Made by a program: the position numbers and the translations under genes. From contig NZ_CP041614.1 of NCBI RefSeq assembly GCF_007197555.1, forward strand, positions 2,782,001 to 2,846,000: 64,000 nt of DNA, given 5' to 3'. The notes beneath the pieces are model-generated. The model ran no database searches and was not told where the DNA came from. It worked only from the letters and a program-made list of their open reading frames with translations. Source of the DNA: Shewanella psychropiezotolerans (GTDB lineage: Bacteria; Pseudomonadota; Gammaproteobacteria; Enterobacterales; Shewanellaceae). Positions 42,291 through 52,884 of this stretch are shown here, one piece after another; within the stretch, counting starts at the first letter, position 1, and every line of letters begins with the position of its first letter.

Positions 42291-42819
42291 GCTTGAGCTT
42301 GCCAAGCAGGCAGCTATGTCTGCGGCGAAACAGGCCCACGAGACCGCCACACACAGTGAAACTGTGGCCAAGAGTAAGTATGAGACTTTTGGCCTCGAAG
42401 CCTCATACTTGGCCCATGGGCAGGCTCAACGAGTCGCAGAATGTGAAATCGAGTTATTGGCCTATAGGTCGTTGAACTTAGCCTGCTTCTTAGATGATTC
42501 AGGTATAGACTTATCTGCCTTGGTGACCCTCGAAGACGAGCTAGGAGTAGAGAACACCTATTTTATCGGCCCCGGCGCACCGGGTATGAAAATTGACCTC
42601 GAAACTGACAAGAATATTGACCTGAAGATTAACAAACACACAGAGATTGATTTAGCGGCCGGGTGTCATAAAAATTCAGACAAAGGGCAGCGGATGATCA
42701 TCGTCATCACTCCATCATCTCCCCTTGGGCAGTCACTCATGGGCAGGTATCTTGATGATACCGTGCGGCTCAATATAGGCGCTCAGCCTAAGGTTTATGA
42801 AATCACAGGGGTGGAGTAA
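42235..42819 (+). CDS. GreA/GreB C-terminal-domain protein
   Basis: The 194-residue protein ends in a Gre/Rnk-type FKBP-like domain (ITPSSPLGQSLMGRYLDDTVRLNIG, about residues 160-187). The N-terminal 70 residues are Ala-rich helical, possibly a coiled coil, but I see no GreA-type acidic tip. It may bind RNA polymerase like Gre or Rnk. Its ATG (42235) is the last unit of the 56-bp repeat array, so its translation may be coupled through five minicistrons to the upstream gene. Confidence 0.75.
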   Translation: MVNNTKFDKRLIVDRIISGLELAKQAAMSAAKQAHETATHSETVAKSKYETFGLEASYLAHGQAQRVAECEIELLAYRSLNLACFLDDSGIDLSALVTLEDELGVENTYFIGPGAPGMKIDLETDKNIDLKINKHTEIDLAAGCHKNSDKGQRMIIVITPSSPLGQSLMGRYLDDTVRLNIGAQPKVYEITGVE

Positions 42820-42934
42820 AACATCCTGGAGATTAATGCTCGTTAACCCCTGTCTTTTATTACTGAATTTGTTAGTCTTTTTCTAATTCTACTTGATTTA
42901 TCGGCCATAATGGTTAGTTTGGTTTGTATCGGAT

Positions 42935-43957
42935 ATGTTGCGGCTCGGTTTCAATGCTGTGCCGTCATCAACCATTTTTCTGCCGGATAGCCAATCGATG
43001 TCATTTATTGCTCCTGAGCATATTTTCTCAAATCTAGCCCACACCCGCTCTTTTTCCTTTTGGGGAGCCAGAGGTGTATTGTTAGCTGCGTGCTTGGCTC
43101 AGTGCGTCACTGGTGCCCAGGCCCAAGATCTCGAACCCAGAAGTTACACTAATATTCCCATTGGGATGAATTTTATGGTGCTGGGGTACGCACATTCTCA
43201 GGGGGAAGTTTCACCCTCTCCTGGTGCACCTGTCGAAAATGTACAGCTTAATATCGATGCCGCCGCTATCGGATATGCCCATTCTTTCTCTCTGGGGGGA
43301 CGATCCGCTAAAATAGATATGGGGGTATCACGAGTCTGCTTCGATGGCAGCGCCATGTTAGCGGGAGAAACCATCACAGCAGACCAATGTGGTTATACCG
43401 ATCCAAGTATCAGGCTCACTTGGAACTTTTTCGGCGCGCCGGCCTTATCACCTAAAGAGTTTGCATCTTGGGATCAAGGTGTCGTGATCGGTACCAGCTT
43501 GCAAGTGACCGCGCCCATAGGTAGCTATGATGAAAAGCGATTGCTTAATGCAGGTACCAATCGGTGGATTTTTCGTCCGGGAATAGGCATGTCTCAAAAA
43601 CTGGGTCGCTGGTATTACAACCTTATCGCCTCCGCGAGAATATATGCTGACAACGATGAGTATTACAATGAAGTGGGTTTAACCCAAGAGCCTCAATACA
43701 CTTTTCAGGGCCACCTCATTTACTCCATTGGCCCAGGGCACTGGATCTCTTTTAACTCGAATTACTTTTTTGGTGGTGAGACCACCAAAGGAGATATTGA
43801 GTCCAATGATTACCAGGAGAACTCTCGATTTGGGTTAACTTACTCCATTCCTCTGAGTAGGCATCACAGTATCAAGCTAAATTACAGCAAAGGGGTACTG
43901 ACTCGAGTAGGCAATGATTTCGATTCATTTGGTGCATTTTGGCTGTACAATTTTTAA
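42935..43957 (+). CDS. Outer-membrane channel of the MetA-pathway (phenol) type
   Basis: The 340-residue protein has a hydrophobic signal-like stretch ending VTGAQAQD (about residues 46-65) and beta-barrel alternation ending in an aromatic Phe (FDSFGAFWLYNF). It fits the putative transporter family found in aromatic-degradation clusters; the substrate is unknown. Two starts (42935 and 42998) are possible and neither has a clear ribosome site. It converges with the glucoamylase gene at a shared terminator. Confidence 0.7.
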   Translation: MLRLGFNAVPSSTIFLPDSQSMSFIAPEHIFSNLAHTRSFSFWGARGVLLAACLAQCVTGAQAQDLEPRSYTNIPIGMNFMVLGYAHSQGEVSPSPGAPVENVQLNIDAAAIGYAHSFSLGGRSAKIDMGVSRVCFDGSAMLAGETITADQCGYTDPSIRLTWNFFGAPALSPKEFASWDQGVVIGTSLQVTAPIGSYDEKRLLNAGTNRWIFRPGIGMSQKLGRWYYNLIASARIYADNDEYYNEVGLTQEPQYTFQGHLIYSIGPGHWISFNSNYFFGGETTKGDIESNDYQENSRFGLTYSIPLSRHHSIKLNYSKGVLTRVGNDFDSFGAFWLYNF

Positions 43958-43971
43958 GGCCTATACCAATC

Positions 43972-43986
43972 GGTATTACTTGATGC
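43972..43986. repeat. Dispersed palindromic motif, copy 3
   Basis: TATACCAATCGGTAT, 15 bases past the outer-membrane protein gene. Confidence 0.8.
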
Positions 43987-44026
43987 CTGATAAATACCAA
44001 CAGAGATCATTACAAGAATGCCGGCT

Positions 44027-44054
44027 AAGATGCCGGCATTTTTATTGAGACTCG
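44027..44054. terminator. Bidirectional terminator between convergent genes
   Basis: AATGCCGGC/GCCGGCATT with a 6-base loop and T run lies between stops at 43957 and 44066. Confidence 0.85.
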
Positions 44055-44065
44055 AGATGGAACTT

Positions 44066-46615
44066 CTAATTTTTCAACTTATCATCTACCACAGGGTAAT
44101 GATCCCAAACGCGTTTATCTGTTAAGGAACGTACCAGCTTGATGTATTCTGCATGGGTCCAGGCGAGCGGGGTGGCCGAGTTGGTTCCTTGGCCATGTCG
44201 ATAGTGATATCGGCTAGGGTCGCCTACGCTGTCCCACACCTGCTCCGGCAGCATCAGCCCTTGGTTGGCAAAACTCTCCATTCCCTGAACATAAGTATCG
44301 ACCAGCTCCCTATGGCGCTTCTCGGTTAACGCGTCATTGTCGATGGCAAGTGCCAGCTCATAGTGCCCACGCTCACCGGTGAAGAAGGGCCATACCCGGC
44401 CCCTTTGGTGGGGAGTGTTTGTACCTTTCTCTGCATAACTCGCTCCGGTCTCGGTATCTTCACCATAACCATCGTTGCCATAGCGCCGGAACCCAGGAAA
44501 CAGACTGCCATCTTTGGCGGTGAAGGTGTATTTGACCCTAAGGTTATCATCCAGTTGGGTATTGTCCATCAGGGCCAACGTCTGCCTAATCACAGCATCA
44601 TCTGCCGGGACGACACCGTAACGGACCAACTCGAGGAAACCACCGTCTAAGATGAGGCGTTGATCTAAGCCCGCTCTGCCATTGTTATCACCGAGTGTCC
44701 TTGCTTCATTGGGCTTACCCTGAGGCGAGAGACGCAGGTAATAGGGAGGAGTTTGCTGCTCGTCAGCGAGAGTCATGGCTACTCCATCGGCGCTAAGCAA
44801 GCCTTTAGTGGTGATGACTCGTTCTGCGAGTCCTTGCTTCATGGCTTTTGCCGTATCGAGATAACGTTGTGCGCCTTTGAGATCTCCTGCAACCCGTGCG
44901 ATATCGCTGGCGGCCACCAGGCCCGAGATAACTGCGGCAGCAGTCGATGGTGAATAGCCTTGTTGCTCTTCCCAGCGCTCCTGCTGCGTTTTTAGCGGCG
45001 TAATGTGAGTGTGATTCCAGTCAAGGTTTACCTCACCACCGGTGACGAGAAATTCGGCCGCGGGTTTGAGCATTCGCTGGTACCAATGCGTAATTTCAGC
45101 GTCGGAAAATATTTGAGCTTGCCAGAGTTTCCAGCCGAGCATGATGGGCATGGCAGTTTGATCCAGCTGCACGCCAACCCATTCTATTTCGCCATCCACA
45201 TGGGTCTTTTGCAAGAACCAGCCGGGAGTGCCGGTATAGCCCGGGGTATGCTTGGTGACTTGTACCTTCTCTAAGTATTCGAATGCCACCTTGGGCGTTT
45301 GAGTGTCTCCCATGGCGAGAAAGGCCATGGCGCATTGATAAAAGTCCCGCGGCCATACGGCTTTATAGCCTGTGCTACCCACTTTAGCCGATACCGTGTC
45401 ACCCCAAGGATTAGACAAGGAGGCGATAAGGGCGCCGGTATGTGTCTTATCTTCCTGAGCCTTAAGTACCAGCGCGCTGGCATATAAGAGTTTGCCTTCA
45501 TCTGTAGTATTGCCGGACATCGCAGGCAGGGCGGTTAACGAAGCGAGGTAGTCTTGCCAACCTATGGCTTCGCCTTCGCCGTTATAGTCGGCTAATACTT
45601 GGTTATAGCCTCGCGTTAACGTCGCATCGGCGTTGGCCATGCTCTGGGCTGGGTCATTACCGAATCCCAGCACTAAATTAAAGCTGAGACTCTTCATCTC
45701 TTTATCGGTGCTCTTCTCGAGTCCTGGCAATTGCGCCGTGAGGGCGACATTGCCTATGGTCTGGTCTTGTGGATCCGATGTCGATCTGTACTGCCAGTTC
45801 ATTTCGCCATCTTGTTTAATGTCGGTGAGACCATCGGATACCCCGACGAAACCTGCACTGGCTTTGATGAAGGGCAGATCGGATTTCACCGTCATCACAC
45901 TGGGTTCTGCTTCATTGGTGTAAGCAATCAGAGCCAGATCCCCGTCTTGGCTTACCACATCGGCTATGTCGTTGGCGCCGCTATTATCCATGTGAGGATT
46001 CACGTAAAGATAAGGGGTGATACCCTCCTCGAAGGCGGTAAAAGTCACTCGCATCATCAGGCTGGCGTGAAGCGGATCGGTAAAGATATGCTTCTCTATT
46101 CGATACTTGCCATCCTTATCTGTGTTGATGACCTTGTAAGCCAGTGACAGCGGGCGACCTAACTCATCTTTGTGAAGATAGTCAATTGTGCTGATCGTAT
46201 CTTGCTTCTCGGTATCGACGAAGCCATTTCCCGTGACGATAAACTGTAGCTCTTTAAGCTGGGCGTTATGGATCAGGCCATACATGGTCTCGGTTAGCAC
46301 GCCTTGGGCGATAGAGAACCAGACCTTGCTGTGTGACTCCGACTCATTGTTAGCATTTGAGTAGGGCGCATAAGAGGTGCCTATGCCTGTCTTACCGGCA
46401 AATGCCCATGTGGGGTCAATCCCCGGGGCGCCGGGGGAAAATGTGTTCGAGCTAGATTGTGCGTTTATCACAGGCTTTTCGGTTGTCGGTGAGCAGGCAC
46501 CGAGAGCGGCAATGATGGCCAGAGTCACTAGCGACTTAGTCACGGGTGAAGGCAAGTATCCATGGAACATATTAGTCATCCCCAAGTTGAATTTATTGGT
46601 TTTATTTTTCGACAT
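44066..46615 (-). CDS. Glucan 1,4-alpha-glucosidase (GH15 glucoamylase), lipoprotein
   Basis: The 849-residue protein has a lipoprotein signal (LAIIAALGAC) preceded by about 30 residues; internal Met13 or Met16 are alternative starts. An N-terminal beta-sandwich is followed by an (alpha/alpha)6 GH15 catalytic region (GYKAVWPRDFYQCAMAF, EIEWVGVQLDQTAMPIMLGW, RGRVWPFFTGERGHYELA). It releases glucose from maltodextrin ends in the periplasm or on the outer membrane. It lies 8 bases after the sugar permease, the same operon. A LacI-type operator stands upstream of the permease. Confidence 0.9.
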   Translation of the reverse strand: MSKNKTNKFNLGMTNMFHGYLPSPVTKSLVTLAIIAALGACSPTTEKPVINAQSSSNTFSPGAPGIDPTWAFAGKTGIGTSYAPYSNANNESESHSKVWFSIAQGVLTETMYGLIHNAQLKELQFIVTGNGFVDTEKQDTISTIDYLHKDELGRPLSLAYKVINTDKDGKYRIEKHIFTDPLHASLMMRVTFTAFEEGITPYLYVNPHMDNSGANDIADVVSQDGDLALIAYTNEAEPSVMTVKSDLPFIKASAGFVGVSDGLTDIKQDGEMNWQYRSTSDPQDQTIGNVALTAQLPGLEKSTDKEMKSLSFNLVLGFGNDPAQSMANADATLTRGYNQVLADYNGEGEAIGWQDYLASLTALPAMSGNTTDEGKLLYASALVLKAQEDKTHTGALIASLSNPWGDTVSAKVGSTGYKAVWPRDFYQCAMAFLAMGDTQTPKVAFEYLEKVQVTKHTPGYTGTPGWFLQKTHVDGEIEWVGVQLDQTAMPIMLGWKLWQAQIFSDAEITHWYQRMLKPAAEFLVTGGEVNLDWNHTHITPLKTQQERWEEQQGYSPSTAAAVISGLVAASDIARVAGDLKGAQRYLDTAKAMKQGLAERVITTKGLLSADGVAMTLADEQQTPPYYLRLSPQGKPNEARTLGDNNGRAGLDQRLILDGGFLELVRYGVVPADDAVIRQTLALMDNTQLDDNLRVKYTFTAKDGSLFPGFRRYGNDGYGEDTETGASYAEKGTNTPHQRGRVWPFFTGERGHYELALAIDNDALTEKRHRELVDTYVQGMESFANQGLMLPEQVWDSVGDPSRYHYRHGQGTNSATPLAWTHAEYIKLVRSLTDKRVWDHYPVVDDKLKN

Positions 46616-46623
46616 GATCTATG

Positions 46624-48210
46624 TCATCGGGTTTGAGTCGGCACTTTGACAAACAGCACGCTGACGCCGGCAATCATCATGAGTATGCCGCCTGTGATGA
46701 GGGCAAAGATGGGCTTGCCATCGAACCCCTGTTTGATAATTAACCCCAGCACGCTGGCAGCCAGCAGTTGAGGGATAACTATAAAGAAGTTAAATATTCC
46801 CATATAAACCCCCATTTTTTGTGCAGGTAAGGCGTTCGCCAATAGGGCGTAGGGAATCGATAAAATTGACGCCCAGGCTATGCCAACCCCGATCATGGGT
46901 AGCCAGAGCAGGCCGGGATCTGTGATGAAAAAGAAACTTATCAGGCCTATGCCACCACAGAACAAGTTGATCATATGGGTCAGTTTAAGGCCCACAGCCA
47001 TGGCAAGCAGAGGAATAACCAAGGCGGCCAGGGCGGCGAAACCATTGTAGGAGGCGAAGAGCATGCCCACCCAGTCCGCGCCGTCGTTATAAGCCTTGGA
47101 TAATACGTTTTGGGTACCATAGTGATGATCTGTGACCGCCGCGGTGGTGTATATCCACATCGAAAATAGGGCAAACCAGGAAAAAAACTGCACCACAGCC
47201 AGTTGGCGCATGGCTTTGGGCATGTGAAACATATCGTCGATGACACAAAATACCAGGCCCTGTTTATCGCGAGTCTGGCTCTGTCCCTGGTGACTCTTGC
47301 TGATTTGCCTGAGCCTATGGGCGCAGTAAAATTGCAGGGGTCCGAAGGACAAGATGCCTAAGCTTAAGATATAGAGCTGTTTATCCAGATCCTGACCCCA
47401 GATTATCAGAGTGAACAAGGCGCCCAGGGCGGTCCAGATGAAGGAAGATGAGCGGTAGGCTTGCTCGCTCCTCTTGTCTTCAGGTTTTAGATTTGACTCT
47501 AGGCTGGTTGCGGATTGTTCCAGGCGCTCAAATGCGGCCAGCTCTTCGGGTGAATACTCTTTCGTCGAAATGACAGTCCAGCCCACGGCTAACAAGAGTA
47601 CGGCCCCACCAAAATAGAAGGCATAACGCACCGAGTCGGCTATCTCACCCGCCGGCGCGGTATTGGCCACGTCAAAATAGTTAGTCAGTATGTAGGGCAG
47701 AGCCGAGGCGATAACGGCACCAATACCGATAAAGAAGCTTTGCATGGCATAGCCGAGGGGACGCTGGCGTTGGGGCAAATTATCGCCGACAAACGCCCTG
47801 AAGGGTTCCATGGCGATATTGATCGAAGCGTCCATGATCCACAGCATGCCAGCGGCAATCCATAGAGTAGGGGAATTAGGCATGATAAAGATAGCTAAGG
47901 TGGTTAAGATGGCGCCGATGAGAAAGTAAGGTCGACGTCGTCCCAGTTTTCCCCAAGTGTTATCACTCATATAGCCGATAATAGGTTGAACTAGGAGGCC
48001 GGTGAGCGGCGCGGCTATCCAGAGAATGGGGATCTCATCGATTGAGGCTCCCAGCGTCTGAAAAATTCGGCTGACATTGGCATTTTGCAATGCGAAGCCA
48101 AATTGGATCCCCAGAAAACCGAAACACATGTTGAAAATCTGCCAGAAGCTGAGCTCTGGTTTACGGCGGCCATGAGTGGCCTGATGGCTAGGGTGTACGG
48201 GCTCAGACAT
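46624..48210 (-). CDS. MFS maltose/maltodextrin-type sugar permease
   Basis: The 528-residue major-facilitator protein has twelve predicted segments and a SLC45/sugar:H+ symporter-like N-terminus (FWQIFNMCFGFLGIQFGFALQ). It also has motif-A-like DNTWGKLGRRRPY and a long central loop. It probably imports maltose or maltodextrin, as the linked glucoamylase and the GH97 enzyme with a matching operator suggest. The operator TGCATACGTATTCA is about 120 bases upstream. Confidence 0.88.
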   Translation of the reverse strand: MSEPVHPSHQATHGRRKPELSFWQIFNMCFGFLGIQFGFALQNANVSRIFQTLGASIDEIPILWIAAPLTGLLVQPIIGYMSDNTWGKLGRRRPYFLIGAILTTLAIFIMPNSPTLWIAAGMLWIMDASINIAMEPFRAFVGDNLPQRQRPLGYAMQSFFIGIGAVIASALPYILTNYFDVANTAPAGEIADSVRYAFYFGGAVLLLAVGWTVISTKEYSPEELAAFERLEQSATSLESNLKPEDKRSEQAYRSSSFIWTALGALFTLIIWGQDLDKQLYILSLGILSFGPLQFYCAHRLRQISKSHQGQSQTRDKQGLVFCVIDDMFHMPKAMRQLAVVQFFSWFALFSMWIYTTAAVTDHHYGTQNVLSKAYNDGADWVGMLFASYNGFAALAALVIPLLAMAVGLKLTHMINLFCGGIGLISFFFITDPGLLWLPMIGVGIAWASILSIPYALLANALPAQKMGVYMGIFNFFIVIPQLLAASVLGLIIKQGFDGKPIFALITGGILMMIAGVSVLFVKVPTQTR

Positions 48211-48330
48211 ACTATCGTTTACCTTAATATTGTTATTATTTTTTATGTCGATTATTCAAATGTCACAAGCATGATTTGAAATTAAACACATTGGCATAGT
48301 ACCCTCGGGCACGAATTTGATACAATGAAA

Positions 48331-48344
48331 TGCATACGTATTCA
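48331..48344. promoter_or_regulatory. LacI-type operator upstream of the sugar permease
   Basis: TGCATACGTATTCA is an imperfect palindrome centred on ACGT, identical at 14 of 14 bases to the site before the GH97 gene (55784-55797). It is consistent with a maltose-type LacI regulon. Confidence 0.75.
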
Positions 48345-48409
48345 TCATGTTTATTAACACTAAGTCAGGGGTAGGTTAACCTGGAGGTGTTTTCTGCAGG
48401 GACTAATCA

Positions 48410-48778
48410 TTGAAATTATTTAACTTTCTTATATTGACTATATTGGTACTCTTGACCGGATGTAACTCAGCTAACCATGGTTCATTTGTCACTCAGACTT
48501 ATGATGGCGCAGAGGCTAACAGGGAGACAGGTGCCGCTTTGGTTAAGCTTGGCAAGGTTGAAGGAAAAAGTTGTCAAACTGCCATTTTGTATCTTATCCC
48601 TTATGATGAATCTGCTTCGACCCATAGGGCGATCGAAGATGCTAGATCCAAGATTGAGGGAACAGAACTCCTGGCTGATATCTCTATTGACGATAAATTA
48701 TGGGTTGAGTTTGGTTATTCGGTGCAATGTATCTCAGTGAGTGCAACGGCCTATGGCGTTAAGGCAGGTTCACAATAA
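48410..48778 (+). CDS. Small lipoprotein, unknown function
   Basis: The 122-residue protein has the signal MKLFNFLILTILVLLTGC (Cys18). A TTG start at 48410 with CAGGGA upstream is used. The mature part has two cysteines (KSCQTAIL and VQCISVS) and a conserved-looking stretch (STHRAIEDARSKIEGTELLADI) reminiscent of TRL-like lipoproteins, uncertain. It is divergent from the permease; the shared gap contains the operator, so co-regulation is possible. Confidence 0.65.
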   Translation: MKLFNFLILTILVLLTGCNSANHGSFVTQTYDGAEANRETGAALVKLGKVEGKSCQTAILYLIPYDESASTHRAIEDARSKIEGTELLADISIDDKLWVEFGYSVQCISVSATAYGVKAGSQ

Positions 48779-48902
48779 CCTGTCTTAACGAGACGTTTAG
48801 TTGAGTGTGTGTCTTGGCGATGCTGAGCATGCTGGTATCTAAACGTATCTGTGGGGTGCTAATCAATACCGTAACGCATTGCAATGAATAACAAAGCCAC
48901 CA

Positions 48903-50396
48903 TTAGGTGATAAATTGTTTAGCCAGTTCATCTAAATCTTTCGATAGTGAAAGAAGTGCCTGAATGGTGTCGGATACCTTGTTGAGGGATTCTGTATTGT
49001 CGTAGCCCAGGGATACTATCTGATTAACATTCTTACTCAGCTCTTCGGCCACATGAGATTGCTCGTTAACGGCGACAGCAATCTGTTCAGACATAGAGCT
49101 GATTGAGCTAGTGGCATCGAGAATGCCGGTGATTGAGGCTTCGGATCGCTTAGCATTGTCCACGGCTGTGGCGCTTAACTCGAAGGAAGCCAGTGTAGAC
49201 TCAACCGCAGTATTTGTGCTCTTTCTGAGACCATCAATTTTCTCTTTAATCTCTAAGGTGCTGGCCTGTGTGCGCTGAGCCAGGCCGCGTACCTCATCGG
49301 CGACGACGGCAAAACCTCTACCATGCTCTCCGGCTCTGGCGGCTTCGATAGCGGCGTTGAGCGCGAGTAAATTAGTTTGCTCGGCGACGCCATTGATCAC
49401 GTCCATCACAGAGACTATTCCTTGGACATTCTCATCCAATGAGTTGATAGCATGCTCAGAGTTTTTGAGTTGCAGCGCCAGCTGTTCGATGGACGCGACT
49501 GTCTCTTGTAAGATCAATGCCACGGCTTGGGTATCTTTACGTGCTTGCTCCGCCGACTCTGCTGTTTGATTGACCCGGCTGGCGACTTCTCCCGCAGAGG
49601 ATGACATCTGTGTGATGGCTGTAGCCATTTGATCGGTTTCTTGTTGCTGAGCCGCGATGAGCTGGATACTCTCTCTGGCATCTTCATTAGCCTGCATTGC
49701 CTGGACGCTGGTTTTGGCTATTGACTCTTGAAATGCACTGACGATGGCTTGGATCATCTCGACGAATCGGTTGAATCCTTGGCTGACCCGTGCAAACTCA
49801 TCTTTATTGCCGACATGGAGACGATGAGTGAGATCGCTCTGTCCTCGGTCCATATTCTCCAGTGCCAATGTGAGTTTGAGTAAGGGTTTTGCGATCAGCG
49901 TCTTATATAATGTATAGGTAATTAGAATTATCAATAATCCCAGTGACAGGGCTTCGATAACCGAGGTAATGAGTAAGTCACCGAGTACAGACCGTATGCT
50001 GTTATTGTCTATATATATGGCTAATTGACCCAGTGAGTTGGACTCGCCATCTTCGATGAAGACCAAAGGAATACTCATTTTTTGCCGAGTCTTGTTGTCA
50101 CCGACGGTGGCGCTGATCTCGTCTTTATCGTTGATAAATTCGATGACCGCGATATGTTCAGATGCCTGCTCTGACTTGAGAATATTAACGATGCGTTCCT
50201 GCTCAAAATTCCACACCGCCGTGGGAAGGTTCAATTCGAGTCGTGAAATGGCATGCTGGAGCTGCTGCTGTTGCCTATCTTGGAGTAAGGTTTTTTGGCT
50301 GTAATAACTGATGGTACTCATTACAGTGATTAAGAAACTAACCGCAATCAGGGTCGCGACAATCAATCTGAATGCGATAGAGTTAATGATCTTCAT
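48903..50396 (-). CDS. Methyl-accepting chemotaxis protein
   Basis: The 497-residue receptor starts at [11 protein letters not shown] (50396), 4 bases past the binding-protein stop. It has TM1 near residues 8-30, a small periplasmic domain to about 150, TM2 ([19 protein letters not shown]), a HAMP domain, and the signalling hairpin tip [21 protein letters not shown]. It sends signals to CheA/CheW. The upstream cotranscribed gene codes a solute-binding protein, probably the ligand-loaded partner. Confidence 0.9.
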   Translation of the reverse strand: MKIINSIAFRLIVATLIAVSFLITVMSTISYYSQKTLLQDRQQQQLQHAISRLELNLPTAVWNFEQERIVNILKSEQASEHIAVIEFINDKDEISATVGDNKTRQKMSIPLVFIEDGESNSLGQLAIYIDNNSIRSVLGDLLITSVIEALSLGLLIILITYTLYKTLIAKPLLKLTLALENMDRGQSDLTHRLHVGNKDEFARVSQGFNRFVEMIQAIVSAFQESIAKTSVQAMQANEDARESIQLIAAQQQETDQMATAITQMSSSAGEVASRVNQTAESAEQARKDTQAVALILQETVASIEQLALQLKNSEHAINSLDENVQGIVSVMDVINGVAEQTNLLALNAAIEAARAGEHGRGFAVVADEVRGLAQRTQASTLEIKEKIDGLRKSTNTAVESTLASFELSATAVDNAKRSEASITGILDATSSISSMSEQIAVAVNEQSHVAEELSKNVNQIVSLGYDNTESLNKVSDTIQALLSLSKDLDELAKQFIT

Positions 50397-50400
50397 AGGG

Positions 50401-51156
50401 TTATTTCCAGTCAATGAGCCCATAAACGGATAAAATCTGCTGTAACTTGCCGGATTCTCTCAGCTGTTTTGTTCCCTTCTCGACGATATCGATATACTCC
50501 TGACTGCTAGCTTTGCTGGGTGAGCAGGCGATAAATAGCGGGGTAGGGTTACCATCTTCACCACCAGACACTATGTTAGCCGATAGACCCATCTCGCTGA
50601 CTTTGGCTGCGCCTACAGCTTGAGACTCGATAACAATATCGAGTCTGCCGGCATTGAGCTTCTTGAAGTTTTTTTCGAGTGCATCGTTACCTGTTGCCGC
50701 TTTATATGTACTTGGATTTGCCTTAATCAAGGCATCCATTTTGTCACCGTAGGAGTAACCGGAAATAATGCCTATCTTCTTACCTTTTAACGAGTCATCG
50801 CCATTGAAGCGCCAGTTGTCATCTGCTTTGACATAAAAAGAGGAAACATCTGTGCCCCAGGATTCTTTCGGAAAGATAAAATCCGGCGCGTCGTCGGTAT
50901 AAGCCCCTATGACACAGTCGAACTTACCGTCACGTACCTGATTGACGGCCCGCTCCCAGGGCATGGTCTTATATTCAATTTGATGGCCAGCGGCGCCGAA
51001 TATCTCATTTGCAAAGTCAATCATGTAACCGGCGGGTGTTGCTCCCGGAGCGGCATTCATGGGAAACCATTCATCGCTGCGAATCGTAATGGTCGCGCTG
51101 TTGGCCAGAAAGCTGGCCAGAGACAGGATAATAATAGGGGTGAACTTATTCATCAT
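50401..51156 (-). CDS. Periplasmic solute-binding protein paired with chemoreceptor
   Basis: The 251-residue family-3 binding protein has a signal (cleavage near FLANSA) and lobes typical of amino-acid binders ([14 protein letters not shown], then [15 protein letters not shown]). No ABC permease is nearby. Its stop is 4 bases before the MCP start, so the two are translationally linked. The likely role is presenting a solute to the MCP. Confidence 0.85.
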   Translation of the reverse strand: MMNKFTPIIILSLASFLANSATITIRSDEWFPMNAAPGATPAGYMIDFANEIFGAAGHQIEYKTMPWERAVNQVRDGKFDCVIGAYTDDAPDFIFPKESWGTDVSSFYVKADDNWRFNGDDSLKGKKIGIISGYSYGDKMDALIKANPSTYKAATGNDALEKNFKKLNAGRLDIVIESQAVGAAKVSEMGLSANIVSGGEDGNPTPLFIACSPSKASSQEYIDIVEKGTKQLRESGKLQQILSVYGLIDWK

Positions 51157-51447
51157 ATTTCCAAAGTACTAAGAACTGAGCGTACTAAGAAGTCTAGTCA
51201 ATGAATGCTGCTTTATCGAACAGAGGTGTTTTGCTGATAGAAAGTGGCTTATGAATATGGATTCAAGGCGTTAACTGAACCGAGTGATACACAGGTTTAA
51301 TGCTGAATCCGCCTTGAGGCGATCTTCATAGGTGTCTTCTTGCCAATAGGCTCAGCTAAGCCTGGTTGAAAATCTTCACTAGATTAAATACTCTAGCTTC
51401 AGGTTTAAGCAGAAAGTTATCTCTCGAACGGAGTCAATAGGAGCAAA

Positions 51448-51905
51448 ATGAAACTCAGCCCCAAGTCTATGAAGCGATTTCTGAATCTCTATCCACCTTA
51501 CATAGGAGCTGGGATAAAGATCACCCACTTGAGCCAAGATTGGCGGGAACTTCATGTTGCTATGTCGGTGCGCTGGTACAATCGCAACGCCGTGAATACG
51601 CACTTTGGCGGCAGTCTCTATTCCATGGTCGACCCACATCTGATGTTGCTATTGATGCAGCTGCTCGGCAGGGATTACTTTATCTGGGACAAGGCGGCCG
51701 ATATCGAGTTTTTGAAGGCGACAAAGAAGAAAGTTAACTGTGTTATCAGCATTTCAGATAATGATTTAGAGGAGATCAAGCATCACACCCAAGGGGAGAC
51801 AAGTATTTCCCTACATTCACCTTAGAGATAAAAGATGAAATGGGTGATGTGATAGCCAGAGTAAACAAGACTCTCTATGTGAAGAGAAAGCCGCTCAAGG
51901 CGTGA
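51448..51905 (+). pseudogene. DUF4442 hot-dog thioesterase-like protein, one frameshift
   Basis: The protein has a hot-dog fold pattern (YPPYIGAGIKITHLSQDWRELHVAM and NTHFGGSLYSMVDPHLMLLLM). The family is related to acyl-CoA thioesterases; the substrate is unknown. The frame breaks at four G (51793-51796). One more base joins TFTLEIKDEMGDVIARVNKT and ends KRKPLKA, giving 152 residues, the family norm. The stop is 11 bases from the convergent EamA gene. Confidence 0.82.
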
Positions 51906-51916
51906 CAGGCTTATTT

Positions 51917-52810
51917 TCACTGTGCAGGTTCAGGCCGTGTCCGCGACTGAATACCTTGTGACAACAGGCCTTGTGCCATTCCTGCCGTTATGATCAAGCT
52001 GCAACCTAGGAGTTGAATCGGCGTTAAGCTCTCAGAAAATAGCCACCATGCCAGACTGACCACGGCCACAGGTTCGAGATAGGCTAAGGTGCCGAAGGTG
52101 ACCGCCGGCAGGTGCTGCAGCGCTTTTACCGCAAACAGAATCGCCAAGAATCCCGGCAGGAATCCGATAGCCAGTAAGTAGCCAAGCTGCTCGCCACTGA
52201 GCGCGATATCTTGGGTCATGACCAAAGGTAAGAGGCATAATGCGCCCACCGAAAGCTGAATCAAGGTGCTCTGATAGGCTGTGGCCTTGCTGGGTTTACG
52301 ATTGATCAACATGAAGCCGCTGTAGGTGAATAGGGCTAAAATTGAGAAGAACAAGCCTCTAGCCTCATCTGAGTTGGCTAGCGTATTGCTGCTCGCACTC
52401 GGGCTCATCAAGGTAAACCCAAGGAGAGCGATGCCAATGGCGACGATATTGAGCAGTTTGAGTTTTTCACCTAAGACTAAGTGAGCGATGATGGCTGTGA
52501 GCAGGGGAGCGAGATAGATCACCATGATGACATTAGCCATACTGGTGTAGTCGATGGCTTCGACGTAGAAAGACATAAAACCTGCCAGCATGGCACCATT
52601 GATCATATGGCGTTTACTGGGTTTATGCAGTATTTGAGCTTTCTTACCAGAGACAAGCATGTAGGCAATTAAGAACAGTGATCCCAAAAGTAGACGGAAG
52701 AAGGTGATTTGCTCAGCCGGAAGCGCGGCATATTTAGCCAATATGCCGATAGTGCCCATCAAGACTGCCGACATTAAAGCCAGTACAATATATCCAGTTT
52801 GAGATTGCAT
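51917..52810 (-). CDS. DMT-family (EamA) transporter
   Basis: The 297-residue permease has ten predicted membrane segments in two EamA repeats (FFRLLLGSLFLIAYML and FGTLAYLEPVAVVSLAWWLF mark them). Drug/metabolite exporters of this type move amino acids or other small solutes; the substrate is unknown. It has its own divergent upstream region containing the dispersed palindromic motif at 52885. Confidence 0.88.
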   Translation of the reverse strand: MQSQTGYIVLALMSAVLMGTIGILAKYAALPAEQITFFRLLLGSLFLIAYMLVSGKKAQILHKPSKRHMINGAMLAGFMSFYVEAIDYTSMANVIMVIYLAPLLTAIIAHLVLGEKLKLLNIVAIGIALLGFTLMSPSASSNTLANSDEARGLFFSILALFTYSGFMLINRKPSKATAYQSTLIQLSVGALCLLPLVMTQDIALSGEQLGYLLAIGFLPGFLAILFAVKALQHLPAVTFGTLAYLEPVAVVSLAWWLFSESLTPIQLLGCSLIITAGMAQGLLSQGIQSRTRPEPAQ

Positions 52811-52884
52811 CGAGCATCCTTATCTATATTTCAGGCATTATGAGTCCGAAAAATTTGCTTAACAAACCTTTTATCAAGGCATGT

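Noticed and set aside
45731..46147. Plus-strand 138-codon frame
   Set aside because: Antisense to the intact glucoamylase gene, with no ribosome site and no family character.
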